Part shown: piece after piece, positions 28,622 through 36,897 of the stretch
Layout of the letters: every line of letters starts with the position of its first letter
Numbering within the stretch: the first letter of the stretch is position 1
NCBI RefSeq assembly: GCF_946190065.1
Contig: NZ_CAMHZD010000001.1
Location: forward strand, 124,001 to 188,000
DNA: 64,000 nt
Origin: Streptococcus mitis
GTDB lineage: Bacteria; Bacillota; Bacilli; Lactobacillales; Streptococcaceae
Direction of reading: 5' to 3'
Program-made: the position numbers and the translations under genes
Notes under the pieces: generated by a model
Told to the model about the DNA's origin: nothing
The model's database searches: none
What the model saw: the letters and a program-made list of their open reading frames with translations, nothing else

Positions 28622-29263
28622 ATGTTAAATAAAGTCAAAACTAAAGCCTTAATTAGTGTTGGAGCAGTGGCTGCAACTAGCTTTATTCTCATGATGGGAT
28701 ATACTGCTGGTCAACATTCTACTGCTAAACAAAGTCGCAAAGAAATCGAATTGGCTGCAGCTAAACTTGTAGAGGACAAACAAGAAGAAGATAAAGCCAG
28801 CATTTTGTCATCGGATACTGTAAAAGAATTTTTGACGCAGTACTATACGAAAGAAAAGCTCGGAGAAAATAATACACGTATTCAACCTTATATGACTGAA
28901 TCGGCTTATTCTCAAGAATTGTCAAGTCAAAATGATGCCATGAACCAAGTGTATAAGGATTATATTTTGGATTATCATTTTGAAAAAGCAGATATCTTTG
29001 TCAATCAGACTACGAATCAAGCCATTGCCATGGTCTCTTATAATGTAACCTATGTATCTGATTTAAAGAATGCCAACCAATCAAAGACCAATCAGACAGA
29101 AACCAGAACGGTTAAGTTGTCTTATTCGAAACTACCAGGTAAGTTATTGGTCAATCAAGTACAGGTTTGGAAATCTGGGTTAGATGATTTGGATAAGGCT
29201 ACTCCTAAAACTTTGGAAGAATCCTCATCTGTTCCATCACTGCCAAATACTACAACAAAATGA
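28622..29263 (+). CDS. Membrane-anchored extracytoplasmic conjugation protein
   Basis: A protein of 213 residues. There is one N-terminal membrane segment (ALISVGAVAATSFILMMGYTAG), then an extracellular region with the alpha/beta pattern of NTF2-like VirB8/TrsL proteins (VKEFLTQYYTKEKLGENNTRIQPYMT and AMVSYNVTYVS). It ends with a Ser/Pro/Thr-rich tail. It probably takes part in the Tn5252-type mating channel. AGAAGG lies upstream of the ATG. Confidence 0.7.
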   Translation: MLNKVKTKALISVGAVAATSFILMMGYTAGQHSTAKQSRKEIELAAAKLVEDKQEEDKASILSSDTVKEFLTQYYTKEKLGENNTRIQPYMTESAYSQELSSQNDAMNQVYKDYILDYHFEKADIFVNQTTNQAIAMVSYNVTYVSDLKNANQSKTNQTETRTVKLSYSKLPGKLLVNQVQVWKSGLDDLDKATPKTLEESSSVPSLPNTTTK

Positions 29264-29272
29264 TGATATTGC

Positions 29273-30358
29273 ATGGAAATAGAAGAATGTAAGCAAATTT
29301 CAATTCTTGATGTAGCCAATCGTTTAGGTATCTCCTTTAAACAAGTTTCGAGCAGTGTCTATGAACATCCTGAACATGATTCATTTCGGATTTTTTCAAC
29401 TACCAATACTTTTAAATGGTTTTCAAGAGATATTCAAGGTGATGTCATTGATTTTGTTCGACTTGTTCAGGGAATTTCCTTTAAAGAAGCTCTAGCCTTT
29501 CTTTCTGAAGAACCTTTTCAAAAAGAAGCTGTTCAAGAAAAAAGAGAGAGACCATTTTATTATCCTTTAAAGAGAATAGAAGATTCTAACTGTAGTCTGG
29601 CCAGATATTACTTAACAGAATGTAGAGGAATTTCAGAAGAAATTGTACAAAGGATGATTCAACAAGGTTTGATGGCACAAGCCAGTTGGAAAACAAATGA
29701 AACAGTTGAACCTGTTATTGTTTTTAAAAGCTTTAATCATCGTCACATACTACAGGCAGCAAGCCTACAAGGGATTTATAAGAATCCCGCTCTTTCTAGA
29801 GAGAGGTTAAAAACGATTCTAAAAGGAAGCCATGGACATATTGGAATATCCTTTGACATTGGTAAACCAAATAGACTGGTCTTTTGTGAATCGTTCATCG
29901 ACTTGATGAGCTATTACGAACTTCATCAACAAAATCTATCTGATGCTCGTTTGGTATCTATGGAGGGATTAAAAAGGTCTGTTGTTGCTTATCAAACTTT
30001 ACGACTGATAGCTGAAGAAAATCAGAAGTTGGAATTTTTGGATACAGTAATACCTTCAAAGTTATTGTCTTTAATCAATACAATTCGTGATACCACCAGC
30101 TATTTTGATAATCATCCTGATTTATTGACACTTGCGGTAGATTGTGATGATGCAGGAAAAGATTTTTCCGATAAGTTATCTCAAGCTGGATTGCCTGTTT
30201 TACTGGATTTACCTGATAATGAATCTGGGAAAGAAAAAATAGACTGGAATGATGTCCTTAGAGAAAAGAAATCAGATTTACAATTGATACTTGAGTCTGC
30301 AAAAGAGACATTGAGGAATCAACCAGTAAGACAAACCTCTCAATGTTTAGAATTGTGA
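29273..30358 (+). CDS. Toprim/primase-like protein
   Basis: A protein of 361 residues. Residues 1-90 resemble a CHC2-like primase N-domain without the zinc cysteines (FSRDIQGDVIDFVRLVQGISFKEALAFL). Residues about 200-310 hold a toprim fold with the glutamate in RLVFCESFIDLMS and the DxD-type LAVDCDDAGKDF. ICE-encoded proteins of this kind are thought to prime the complementary strand or process DNA after transfer. It starts 9 bases after the previous gene. Confidence 0.82.
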   Translation: MEIEECKQISILDVANRLGISFKQVSSSVYEHPEHDSFRIFSTTNTFKWFSRDIQGDVIDFVRLVQGISFKEALAFLSEEPFQKEAVQEKRERPFYYPLKRIEDSNCSLARYYLTECRGISEEIVQRMIQQGLMAQASWKTNETVEPVIVFKSFNHRHILQAASLQGIYKNPALSRERLKTILKGSHGHIGISFDIGKPNRLVFCESFIDLMSYYELHQQNLSDARLVSMEGLKRSVVAYQTLRLIAEENQKLEFLDTVIPSKLLSLINTIRDTTSYFDNHPDLLTLAVDCDDAGKDFSDKLSQAGLPVLLDLPDNESGKEKIDWNDVLREKKSDLQLILESAKETLRNQPVRQTSQCLEL

Positions 30359-30408
30359 TAACAAAATCAAGATGTTCTAGCTAAAATTAGTATGAAGGAG
30401 GATCGTAT

Positions 30409-30642
30409 ATGACCATAATCGAACGCTTAGAAGAAAAGGTCACTAGGCAAGAAAGCAAGGTAGCAAGAGAAACAGAAAAACTAGCTGCTTACAAAGAGCA
30501 ACTGGAGACAGCGATGTTTGCGACGTTCAAAAGGCGTCAAAGCATTAGTCACATGAGTTTTGAAGAAGCTCTTGACCATGCCTTTGGTAAAGAAAGACAA
30601 TTCGATGATTCTGAATTTAGAAAGGATGAAATGAGTGAATGA
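30409..30642 (+). CDS. Small coiled-coil ICE protein
   Basis: A protein of 77 residues, mostly one long charged helix (ERLEEKVTRQESKVARETEKLAAY). AAGGAGG lies before the ATG. It overlaps the next gene by 4 bases (ATGA), so the two are co-translated. The function is unknown; such small proteins are conserved companions in Tn5252-type elements. Confidence 0.75.
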   Translation: MTIIERLEEKVTRQESKVARETEKLAAYKEQLETAMFATFKRRQSISHMSFEEALDHAFGKERQFDDSEFRKDEMSE

Positions 30643-31022
30643 CAAAAGATTGGAATTTTAATCAACCATTAGAAAGTAAATCAGAAAATCAAGAAGATCC
30701 AGATAAAATTGCGGCCTTATTTGGAAATCATCAAGGAGGTAATGATGTAAATTATGAAGCAGCTTTTCAAAAGCGTAAACAAGCACCTGTGACGGAATCA
30801 AATTCCTGTTCTAAGCCCAAAGTTACAGAGATTAGAACAGGAAAAGAGACAGATATCACTACAAGTTATCAGCAACATCTTAAAAGACTGATTGCGGATA
30901 ACAATAGCGATATTCAAAGTAGTCAAAAGAAAATTGAAGAGCTACATACTTTGATTGACACAAAGAATAAAGACAATAAGAAATTGCAGTCCATTTATGA
31001 TGCGATTTCGGAATTACACTAA
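30639..31022 (+). CDS. Hypothetical ICE protein
   Basis: A hydrophilic protein of 127 residues with a C-terminal coiled coil (SSQKKIEELHTLIDTKNKDNKK). It is coupled to the previous gene through ATGA and followed by a terminator at 31021-31046. No domain is recognised. Confidence 0.72.
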   Translation: MTKDWNFNQPLESKSENQEDPDKIAALFGNHQGGNDVNYEAAFQKRKQAPVTESNSCSKPKVTEIRTGKETDITTSYQQHLKRLIADNNSDIQSSQKKIEELHTLIDTKNKDNKKLQSIYDAISELH

Positions 31023-31046
31023 GCAGTCCTGATAGGCTGCTTTTTT
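31021..31046 (+). terminator. Terminator after the small-protein genes
   Basis: AAGCAGTCCT and AGGCTGCTT form a stem around GAT with one mismatch, followed by T residues. Transcription of the next gene may depend on read-through. Confidence 0.7.
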
Positions 31047-31059
31047 TGAGAGGTTATAG

Positions 31060-31335
31060 ATGTTTACAACATTTTTTAAGAAAAATCACGACAATAGTGA
31101 TGTATTTAAAAAGCTGATTCATAGACTATCTGATATGTCTGTCCAAGATCTTGAAAAAATAGACCGACTACTAGATATCATTTTCACTCCAGAACAAGAA
31201 TCAGAACAACTAAAAACAGAAACAACTTATAGGGAAGAAACTTTGGACGACACATTAAAAAAAGCTAAAAATCAACTTCATAAGGAACAATTGGAGAAGA
31301 ATTTAGAGAGATTTAGAAAAGATGGAAGGAAGTGA
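31060..31335 (+). CDS. Small hypothetical protein
   Basis: A charged helical protein of 91 residues (VFKKLIHRLSDMSVQDLEKIDRLLDIIF). GAGAGG precedes the ATG. It is the last gene of the run that begins at 20.9 kb. I recognise no domain. Confidence 0.7.
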   Translation: MFTTFFKKNHDNSDVFKKLIHRLSDMSVQDLEKIDRLLDIIFTPEQESEQLKTETTYREETLDDTLKKAKNQLHKEQLEKNLERFRKDGRK

Positions 31336-31416
31336 ATAGTTTTATAAAATTTTCTTTTACTTGAATAAAGTCTTGTGTTATACTTTTAGTATAGACTAGA
31401 TAAGGAAGTAAATATT

Positions 31417-32049
31417 TTGGACTTGACTACCAAGCAGGAAAAGCAACTAGGTCAGACTCAGTGGTTTCATGCTACATTATTGAGACATTTAGAATCCTTA
31501 AAAAAAGGAATCGATGTTAAATTTAATTTAGGAAGTGAGCTAGACTTTGGACCTGGTTTCTATATCACACCTGACTTTGAACAAGCTAGAAAATTTATTA
31601 ACAAGCAAGTTGAAGTATTAAATCGAAGCACTTCTAATAATAATATTTTTGACTCAGAAGAAGAAGTAGGAATTATAGTAGAATTTCGTATTTCAAATTT
31701 TATAGAAATTTTTAAGAACCCTGACTATCATTGTCACTATTTTGCAAAACATAAAAAGTCAGAGTCAGATTTAGATTTTGCGGAATTTGTCGTTCAAAAT
31801 CGGGAAAATCCAGATGAATTACAACACCATTTTGATTTTATCTATGGTGTTCAGACTGATGACAATCCAACCCAAGCTTTAGCTCGTTTTCGTCAGAATG
31901 AAATTACAAAAGAAGAAATGCTTGCTGAGTTTAGAAAACCCTATTCTTTTAAACAATTATCCATTCACAACCAATCTTTTTGTGATATAATGAAAATAGA
32001 GAAAGTTTATCAATCAAAGACAGGAGAGGAGTTACAAAAATGGCAGTAG
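31417..32049 (+). CDS. DUF3990-like (ADP-ribosyltransferase-like) protein
   Basis: A protein of 210 residues starting at TTG with AAGGAAG 8 bases upstream. The N-terminal part has the pattern WFHATLLRHLESLKKG, DFGPGFYITPDFEQARKFI and VGIIVEFRI. This matches DUF3990-type proteins, which structure-based work groups with ADP-ribosyltransferases (an H, a GFY loop and a later acidic residue). It overlaps the next small gene by 10 bases, the usual DUF3990 plus small-partner arrangement seen in ICEs and suspected to be toxin-antitoxin-like. The catalytic assignment is an inference. Confidence 0.65.
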   Translation: MDLTTKQEKQLGQTQWFHATLLRHLESLKKGIDVKFNLGSELDFGPGFYITPDFEQARKFINKQVEVLNRSTSNNNIFDSEEEVGIIVEFRISNFIEIFKNPDYHCHYFAKHKKSESDLDFAEFVVQNRENPDELQHHFDFIYGVQTDDNPTQALARFRQNEITKEEMLAEFRKPYSFKQLSIHNQSFCDIMKIEKVYQSKTGEELQKWQ

Positions 32050-32267
32050 TATCGTTGGAAAATAATATTAAACTATATAGTTCAGAATTATTTCAAGCAC
32101 TATTAAAAGCCTCTAATTATAAATTGGATGAGCGTATTGCTCAGACTGTTGCAGAAGGCTATGCTCGTAATCTAGATTATTCTGATCCTGAACTGATGCA
32201 TGTTGGTGTAACTTCGGTTGCTAACAACCTGCTTACAAAAATTAAACAAGAGTATTTTATTGTATAG
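32040..32267 (+). CDS. Small partner of the DUF3990-like protein
   Basis: A helical protein of 75 residues (LYSSELFQALLKASNYKLDERIAQTVAEGYARNLDYSDPELMHVG). Its ATG lies within the last codons of the upstream gene, and a terminator follows. Size, coupling and composition fit the DUF3791-type companion of DUF3990 proteins, possibly an antitoxin. This rests on neighbourhood, not on a motif. Confidence 0.6.
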   Translation: MAVVSLENNIKLYSSELFQALLKASNYKLDERIAQTVAEGYARNLDYSDPELMHVGVTSVANNLLTKIKQEYFIV

Positions 32268-32274
32268 TATTTTG

Positions 32275-32321
32275 AAAAGCCACCGAAAAAGGAATTACTC
32301 TTTAAGGTGGCTTTTTTAGAA
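32275..32321 (+). terminator. Rho-independent terminator
   Basis: AAAAGCCACC (32275-32284) and GGTGGCTTTT (32306-32315) followed by T residues. It separates the DUF3990-like pair from pezAT. Confidence 0.85.
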
Positions 32322-32350
32322 GTAAAGTTTAGGCTAGAAAAACAACAAAA

Positions 32351-32392
32351 AATGCACCAATTTTGGTGCATTATGCTTTTTTATGCTATAAT
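32351..32392 (+). promoter_or_regulatory. pezAT promoter and palindromic operator
   Basis: A perfect 22-bp palindrome built on AATGCACCAA and its complement spans 32351-32372. An extended -10, TGCTATAAT, ends at 32392. PezA and the PezAT complex repress their own promoter through a palindrome, so this is the likely operator. The ATG of pezA follows 27 bases later after AAAGGAG. Confidence 0.8.
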
Positions 32393-32419
32393 TGAATTAT
32401 AAAAATAAAGGAGTTTGCC

Positions 32420-32896
32420 ATGATTGGAAAGAACATAAAATCCTTACGTAAAACACATGACTTAACACAAGACGACTTTGCCCGAATTGTAGGAATTTCT
32501 CGAAATAGCTTGAGCCGGTATGAAAATGGAACGAGTTCAGTCTCTACGGAATTAATTGACATCATTTGTCAGAAGTTTAATGTATCTTATGTCGATATTG
32601 TAGGAGAAGATAAAATGCTTAATCCTGTTGAAGATTATGAATTGACTTTAAAAATTGAAATTGTGAAAGAAAGAGGTGCTAATCTACTTTCTCGACTCTA
32701 TCGCTATCAAGATAGTCAGGGAATTAGCGTTGATGATGAATCTAATCCTTGGATTTTAATGAGTGATGATCTATCTGACTTGATTCATACGAATATCTAT
32801 TTAGTAGAAACTTTTGATGAAATAGAGAGGTATAGCGGCTATTTGGATGGAATTGAACGCATGTTAGAGATATCTGAAAAGCGGATGGTAGCTTAA
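32420..32896 (+). CDS. pezA: PezA antitoxin / repressor
   Basis: A protein of 158 residues, the normal PezA length. The N-terminal XRE domain (IKSLRKTHDLTQDDFARIVGISRNSLSRYENG, residues 5-36) represses the operon. The C-terminal helical half (ERGANLLSRLYRYQDSQGI) wraps the PezT toxin. The stop overlaps the pezT start by one base. A decayed paralogue lies at 37234. Confidence 0.96.
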   Translation: MIGKNIKSLRKTHDLTQDDFARIVGISRNSLSRYENGTSSVSTELIDIICQKFNVSYVDIVGEDKMLNPVEDYELTLKIEIVKERGANLLSRLYRYQDSQGISVDDESNPWILMSDDLSDLIHTNIYLVETFDEIERYSGYLDGIERMLEISEKRMVA

Positions 32897-33654
32897 TGGA
32901 AATCCAATATTATACTGATAATGAATTCAAACATGCTTTAGCACGGAATCTTCGTTCTCTGACAAGAGGAAAAAAGTCCAGTAAGCAACCTATAGCGATT
33001 TTGCTTGGAGGGCAAAGTGGTGCTGGCAAGACTACAATTCATCGTATTAAACAGAAAGAATTTCAAGGAAATATTGTTATCATAGATGGCGATAGTTTTC
33101 GTTCTCAGCATCCACACTATTTAGAACTTCAGCAAGAATATGGCAAAGATAGTGTTGAATATACTAAGGATTTTGCAGGAAAAATGGTGGAGTCTTTAGT
33201 AAGAGAATTGAGTCATTTGGGATACAATCTTTTGATAGAGGGAACTTTACGAACAGTTGATGTTCCAAAGAAAACAGCACAACTCTTGAAAAATAAGGGA
33301 TACGAAGTACAATTAGCCTTGATTGCGACAAAGCCTAAGCTGTCCTATCTGAGCACTCTTATCCGATTCGAAGAACTGTACGCTATCAATCCAAATCAAG
33401 CACGCGCAACTCCAAAAGAACATCATGATTTCATTGTAAATCATCTAGTTAATAATACACGACAATTGGAAGAACTAGCTATCTTTGAAAGAATTCAAAT
33501 TTACCAACGAGATAGAAGTTGTGTATATGATTCAAAAGAAAATACAACTTCAGCAGCAACCGTTCTTCATGATTTACTATTTGGAGAGTGGAGTCAGGTA
33601 GAAAATGATATGCTTAAATCTGGAGAAGAAAGATTTAAAGATTTAACTAATTGA
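32896..33654 (+). CDS. pezT: PezT zeta-family toxin (UNAG kinase)
   Basis: A protein of 252 residues with the P-loop GGQSGAGKTT near 38-47 and the DGDSFRSQHPHY substrate loop. Zeta toxins phosphorylate UDP-N-acetylglucosamine, blocking peptidoglycan synthesis, and stabilise pneumococcal ICE or island DNA by post-segregational killing. It appears intact, in tandem with pezA. Confidence 0.96.
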   Translation: MEIQYYTDNEFKHALARNLRSLTRGKKSSKQPIAILLGGQSGAGKTTIHRIKQKEFQGNIVIIDGDSFRSQHPHYLELQQEYGKDSVEYTKDFAGKMVESLVRELSHLGYNLLIEGTLRTVDVPKKTAQLLKNKGYEVQLALIATKPKLSYLSTLIRFEELYAINPNQARATPKEHHDFIVNHLVNNTRQLEELAIFERIQIYQRDRSCVYDSKENTTSAATVLHDLLFGEWSQVENDMLKSGEERFKDLTN

Positions 33655-34044
33655 AATGGTTGTTAGAACACAAATTTTAAAATATAGTCTACTTATAACT
33701 TTTGTTAGTTGTTTTAAGGTGGGCGAAAATTTTTTAGAACCAAAAAACGCATAGTCTCAGGTGTTGAAAAACTTGAAATTATGCGTTTTCTTGTGGGAAG
33801 ATTTACTCCATTTTCTTCAGGAATTGAGATTTTGCCCATCTCTTTTTATTATATTTAAGGATATTTGAAAGATGTATTTTAGAAAAACAATTATGGAGTT
33901 CTTAATACGGAATATAGTATAAATGCTGATTAAAAGTGAAGTTTTATATGTTTTTTGCTTTTGTTGAGTATAAAACTATTAACTAAAGTCGAACTACAAA
34001 AATTAATTTAAGATGAAGTGAACTGTAGACTTTGGAAATGTCTC
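33655..34044. other. Intergenic region between pezT and the recombinase
   Basis: About 390 A/T-rich bases between converging genes. The clearest element is an inverted repeat AAAACGCATA (33744-33753) / TATGCGTTTT (33780-33789), which is a plausible bidirectional terminator. I see no gene. Confidence 0.7.
33744..33789. terminator. Bidirectional terminator-like hairpin
   Basis: The 10-bp arms given by 33744-33753 and 33780-33789 have A-rich and T-rich outer edges, so the hairpin could stop both pezT and the oppositely oriented recombinase transcript. Confidence 0.7.
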
Positions 34045-34941
34045 TTACTCGATTTCAGAATGAATTACTGATACGGGATTAAAAGAACTAAGTATTTCTT
34101 TTTGTTTTGAATGAGATACGTGAGTATAGATTTGTGTGATTGATATAGAACTATGTCCAAGAATTTGTTGAATATATCGAATATCTACATCACTATCTAG
34201 AAGCATTGTCGCAAAGCTATGTCTAAACATATGCGGTGTAATAGTTCTAGAAAAGTTATTTTGTTCAACGATTCTCTTTATTACTAAACGTACACTTTGC
34301 TCTGACAATGGTTTAAGTGAATGTTTCCCTGGGAACAAGAAATCATTGGATTCATTTCTTGTTTTATTTATATATGTTTCTAATAAATTGAATGTTTTTT
34401 GATCTCCTAAAAATAGGATACGTTCTTTCTTACCCTTTCCTATAATATGGAGTGTCTTATTGGAAAGATTAATATCTTTGAGATGAATGTTGCAAAGTTC
34501 AGAAATTCTGATGCCTGTTGAAAGTAAAAGTGAAATAATTAGTAGATTTCTTTCAGCGTGTTGTTTTTGATAATCAGTTTTAGATAGAACTACTCTCTGC
34601 TCTAAATATAAAAAAATACTTTTCAGAATGTCATACGGAATCGTTTTAGGCAATATTTTTTCAGTTCTAAATTGAAAACGCAATTGATTGAAGGGGTTCT
34701 CTTCAATTATGTTCTGGTATTTTAGATAGTTATAAAACACCTTCATACAAGCAATTTTTCTTCTTAATGTATTCGTTTTTATGTTAGATTGTGTCAAGTG
34801 TTCTATATAGGATTCGACATTATCATAGTCTGAGTTATAAAATTGCATAAGATCATTCTTATAAGCGCGAATCGTGTGTGAACTCAAACGCTTATGAGTT
34901 TTGCAATAATCTAAGTAATTAGAAATAAGTTTATAATCCAT
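34045..34941 (-). CDS. XerC/D-type tyrosine recombinase, candidate DNA invertase
   Basis: A protein of 298 residues starting MDYKLISNYLDYCKTHKRLSS. It has an N-terminal core-binding SAM-like domain (SSHTIRAYKNDLMQFY) and a complete catalytic domain: Arg in LLSTGIRISELCNIH, Lys in IIGKGKKERIL, HMFRHSF, GHSSISITQIYTH with the nucleophile Tyr. The start at 34941 has AAGGAG; a TTG six codons upstream would place that site inside the gene. It is simple in architecture, without the arm-binding domain of ICE integrases, and lies 55 bases from one copy of a perfect inverted repeat. That placement suggests it inverts the adjacent segment. Confidence 0.88.
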   Translation of the reverse strand: MDYKLISNYLDYCKTHKRLSSHTIRAYKNDLMQFYNSDYDNVESYIEHLTQSNIKTNTLRRKIACMKVFYNYLKYQNIIEENPFNQLRFQFRTEKILPKTIPYDILKSIFLYLEQRVVLSKTDYQKQHAERNLLIISLLLSTGIRISELCNIHLKDINLSNKTLHIIGKGKKERILFLGDQKTFNLLETYINKTRNESNDFLFPGKHSLKPLSEQSVRLVIKRIVEQNNFSRTITPHMFRHSFATMLLDSDVDIRYIQQILGHSSISITQIYTHVSHSKQKEILSSFNPVSVIHSEIE

Positions 34942-34994
34942 AAAAATCTCCTTTATCAATAATCATGCTATTATAAACCTATTTGAGTGCTTTG

Positions 34995-35000
34995 TATAGT
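34995..35000 (+). promoter_or_regulatory. Weak -10 element across the left inverted repeat edge
   Basis: TATAGT straddles the outer edge of the left inverted repeat: TA lies outside and TAGT inside. The -35 region is poor (TATAAA or TTATAA at 17-18 spacing). It would drive the gene placed just inside the repeat. Only sequence likeness supports it. Confidence 0.4.
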
Positions 35001-35026
35001 GATAATAAATTGTTATCGGTAGGAGA
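34997..35026 (+). repeat. Left inverted repeat of a predicted invertible segment (30 bp)
   Basis: This 30-base sequence is repeated exactly, in opposite orientation, at 36868-36897. Its core GATAATAAATTGTTATC is itself nearly palindromic (GATAA...TTATC arms), which resembles the paired arms of tyrosine-recombinase sites. Its inner end includes AGGAG, the ribosome binding site of the gene that starts at 35032. The match stops at both ends (A versus C outside, A versus G inside). Confidence 0.9.
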
Positions 35027-35031
35027 AATTT

Positions 35032-35610
35032 ATGGGAAATAGTGATAAAATAAAAATTTTTTTGAGTAGACCTAATCCGTTTACTGAAAACCAAGATTTT
35101 TTTATCAATGAAATTGTATCGTTATTAAAAAGACATAATTTCGAATGTATTACATTACAAGCTGCAGAATATACTCCATATGAAGTTATGGTATCACTAC
35201 GTGAGATGATACAAAGAAGCTATGGCATGGTTATTTTAGCAGTTGGTCAAACATATATATCTGAAGGAATTCGTAAAAAAGATGCTGAGGATAATCCTAG
35301 ATTTTTCGAATCAAAAGAAATCCACTTAGAAAATAAGTGGATTACTAGTGTGTATTGTCAGATTGAAGGAATATTAGCATTAACTTTTGATCTGCCTATA
35401 TTGACAATTCCTCAGGAAAAATTGACAAGAGAAGGTATTTTACATCAGGGTGAATACTCAATTACATCACCTGAATTTACCTTAGACTCAAAGGAAAAAA
35501 TTCTTCAATTTGTAGAATCCTCTGAGTTTAGAAAAAGTTTTGATAAATGGAAACAAATGGTTATAGAAAAATATGAATTCATCAAAGGGGGAGAATTAGG
35601 TTATAAATAG
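35032..35610 (+). CDS. TIR-like nucleotide-binding fold protein
   Basis: A protein of 192 residues. The start (IKIFLSRPNPFTENQDFFINEIVSLLKRH), the middle (SYGMVILAVGQTYISEG) and the segment WITSVYCQIEGILALTFDLPILTIPQE give the alternating beta/alpha pattern of TIR-like or TIR-related flavodoxin-fold domains that occur in bacterial immunity loci. I do not see a certain catalytic Glu. It is tail-to-tail with the following minus-strand gene, with no base between the stops. It lies inside the predicted invertible segment and takes its Shine-Dalgarno from the inverted repeat. The function is unknown. Confidence 0.72.
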   Translation: MGNSDKIKIFLSRPNPFTENQDFFINEIVSLLKRHNFECITLQAAEYTPYEVMVSLREMIQRSYGMVILAVGQTYISEGIRKKDAEDNPRFFESKEIHLENKWITSVYCQIEGILALTFDLPILTIPQEKLTREGILHQGEYSITSPEFTLDSKEKILQFVESSEFRKSFDKWKQMVIEKYEFIKGGELGYK

Positions 35611-36858
35611 TTAGTCCATAAGCTTTAACTTAATTCTTTCTAAATCTTCCCTTAAGAGCTTTCTTCCCTCATTTATAGTATTACTTTGTCTCTTGGTTTC
35701 GCCATAAACTTTGTCCGATAATGTTTCAATAATTCCGGAAATATATAGAAGCTCTTCTCGGTTAGATTGTAACCAGATATCATCATACATACTAGATTTT
35801 CTAATCAAATTTTCTAATGAACCTAATATAATTTTTGCTGTATACTTTGCAGTATAGTAGTGTTCTTTTAAAACTTCGGTATCTGTTTCAACACTTACAA
35901 TTTTTAACAACGTAGCACAATAATTTCTAGCACAGTATATATTGTTATCTTCAAAATTCATACCCAATCTATAGTAATTTATAGCTGACAATAAATCTCT
36001 TTTATCATTTGTAATATAAAATATTCGTAAAAATATCGCACCATATATCCCTAAAATTTTATGGTAAGTAGTGTTGTTTATATCAAGATAAGTATTAATT
36101 TTTCTCTGTGCTTCTCTCAAATTATCTAAGGATTTTTCATCTTTTTTATATGCTGATAACAAGTAGCCCGCTAAAATTTCATCATCGACATACCCTTTTT
36201 CTAAAAGTTCTTTATATAAATTTTCTGCTGTTACATACTCTTCGGCATCTTTAAATTTTTTTGCTATTCTTGCTAGGTCCATAAAGGAATTTTGAGATGT
36301 TTCTATAGAAATATTATTACTTTCCTCCATAGAATTATTTCTTTCGACAATTGTATATAAGTTATTTTCAAATACCGGACTATCTATAAATCTTTCGTCA
36401 CTATTTATTGCAGAAGTAATGTACTCTGTGAGTATATCTTTCACTCGAACAACTTCATCAAGTTCATTCACTTTGTCAGAATCATATCTAATTTGAGGTA
36501 GGTGAGAAATATCAAAAAAATTAATTTTAGCAGTATGATTATCACATAGGATAATTGTAGATTTAGGTCTCATTGCATGGCGCAGTCCTAATTCATAAAT
36601 TGCATTTTGATTTAACGTAGTAATGTCAGCAATAACAATATCAGCTTTGAATATACCTTCAATAAATGTTTTTGTAATATTTTGAGTTGTATATACCTCA
36701 TCAGCTCTAAATCTATTCTCTCCATGAATTGAAGTTAACTCTTTATTTAAAATAACAGGTTTAATAATATTTGAGTATACAGCATTTAAATCAACCTCAA
36801 TATTTGTATTTGGAATTTTTTTTGTGTTAAATCCCATTACAACAAAACAACTAGTCAT
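35611..36858 (-). CDS. Nucleoside-deoxyribosyltransferase-like domain with TPR-like C-terminus
   Basis: A protein of 415 residues. The N-terminal ~140 residues (TSCFVVMGFN, IKPVILNKELTS, KADIVIADITTLNQNAIYELGLRHAMRPKSTIILC) match the nucleoside 2-deoxyribosyltransferase-like fold that commonly precedes TPR/TRAFs-binding regions in proteins of defence islands. Residues 180-415 are helical repeats (FKDAEEYVTAENLYKELLEKG, AINYYRLGMNFEDNN). The AGGAG upstream is provided by the right inverted repeat. Its partner gene converges on it. A role in NAD or nucleotide-based signalling is inferred from the fold alone. Confidence 0.75.
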   Translation of the reverse strand: MTSCFVVMGFNTKKIPNTNIEVDLNAVYSNIIKPVILNKELTSIHGENRFRADEVYTTQNITKTFIEGIFKADIVIADITTLNQNAIYELGLRHAMRPKSTIILCDNHTAKINFFDISHLPQIRYDSDKVNELDEVVRVKDILTEYITSAINSDERFIDSPVFENNLYTIVERNNSMEESNNISIETSQNSFMDLARIAKKFKDAEEYVTAENLYKELLEKGYVDDEILAGYLLSAYKKDEKSLDNLREAQRKINTYLDINNTTYHKILGIYGAIFLRIFYITNDKRDLLSAINYYRLGMNFEDNNIYCARNYCATLLKIVSVETDTEVLKEHYYTAKYTAKIILGSLENLIRKSSMYDDIWLQSNREELLYISGIIETLSDKVYGETKRQSNTINEGRKLLREDLERIKLKLMD

Positions 36859-36867
36859 TTTTTTACC

Positions 36868-36897
36868 TCTCCTACCGATAACAATTTATTATCACTA
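36868..36897 (-). repeat. Right inverted repeat of a predicted invertible segment (30 bp)
   Basis: The exact reverse complement of 34997-35026. It lies 9 bases before the ATG of the minus-strand gene and carries that gene's AGGAG. A TATACT with extended TGG sits on its outer edge (36897-36902, minus strand). The segment bounded by both repeats is 1901 bp. Confidence 0.9.

Noticed and set aside
28465-28692. Minus-strand 75-codon frame
   Set aside because: It overlaps the start and membrane segment of the gene at 28622, has no motif, and its peptide mirrors the hydrophobic codons of that gene.
34045-34941. Recombinase as the main ICE integrase
   Set aside because: It is short, lacks an arm-binding domain, has no excisionase next to it, and lies in the middle of the element beside an inverted repeat. 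An invertase role fits better, though not proven.
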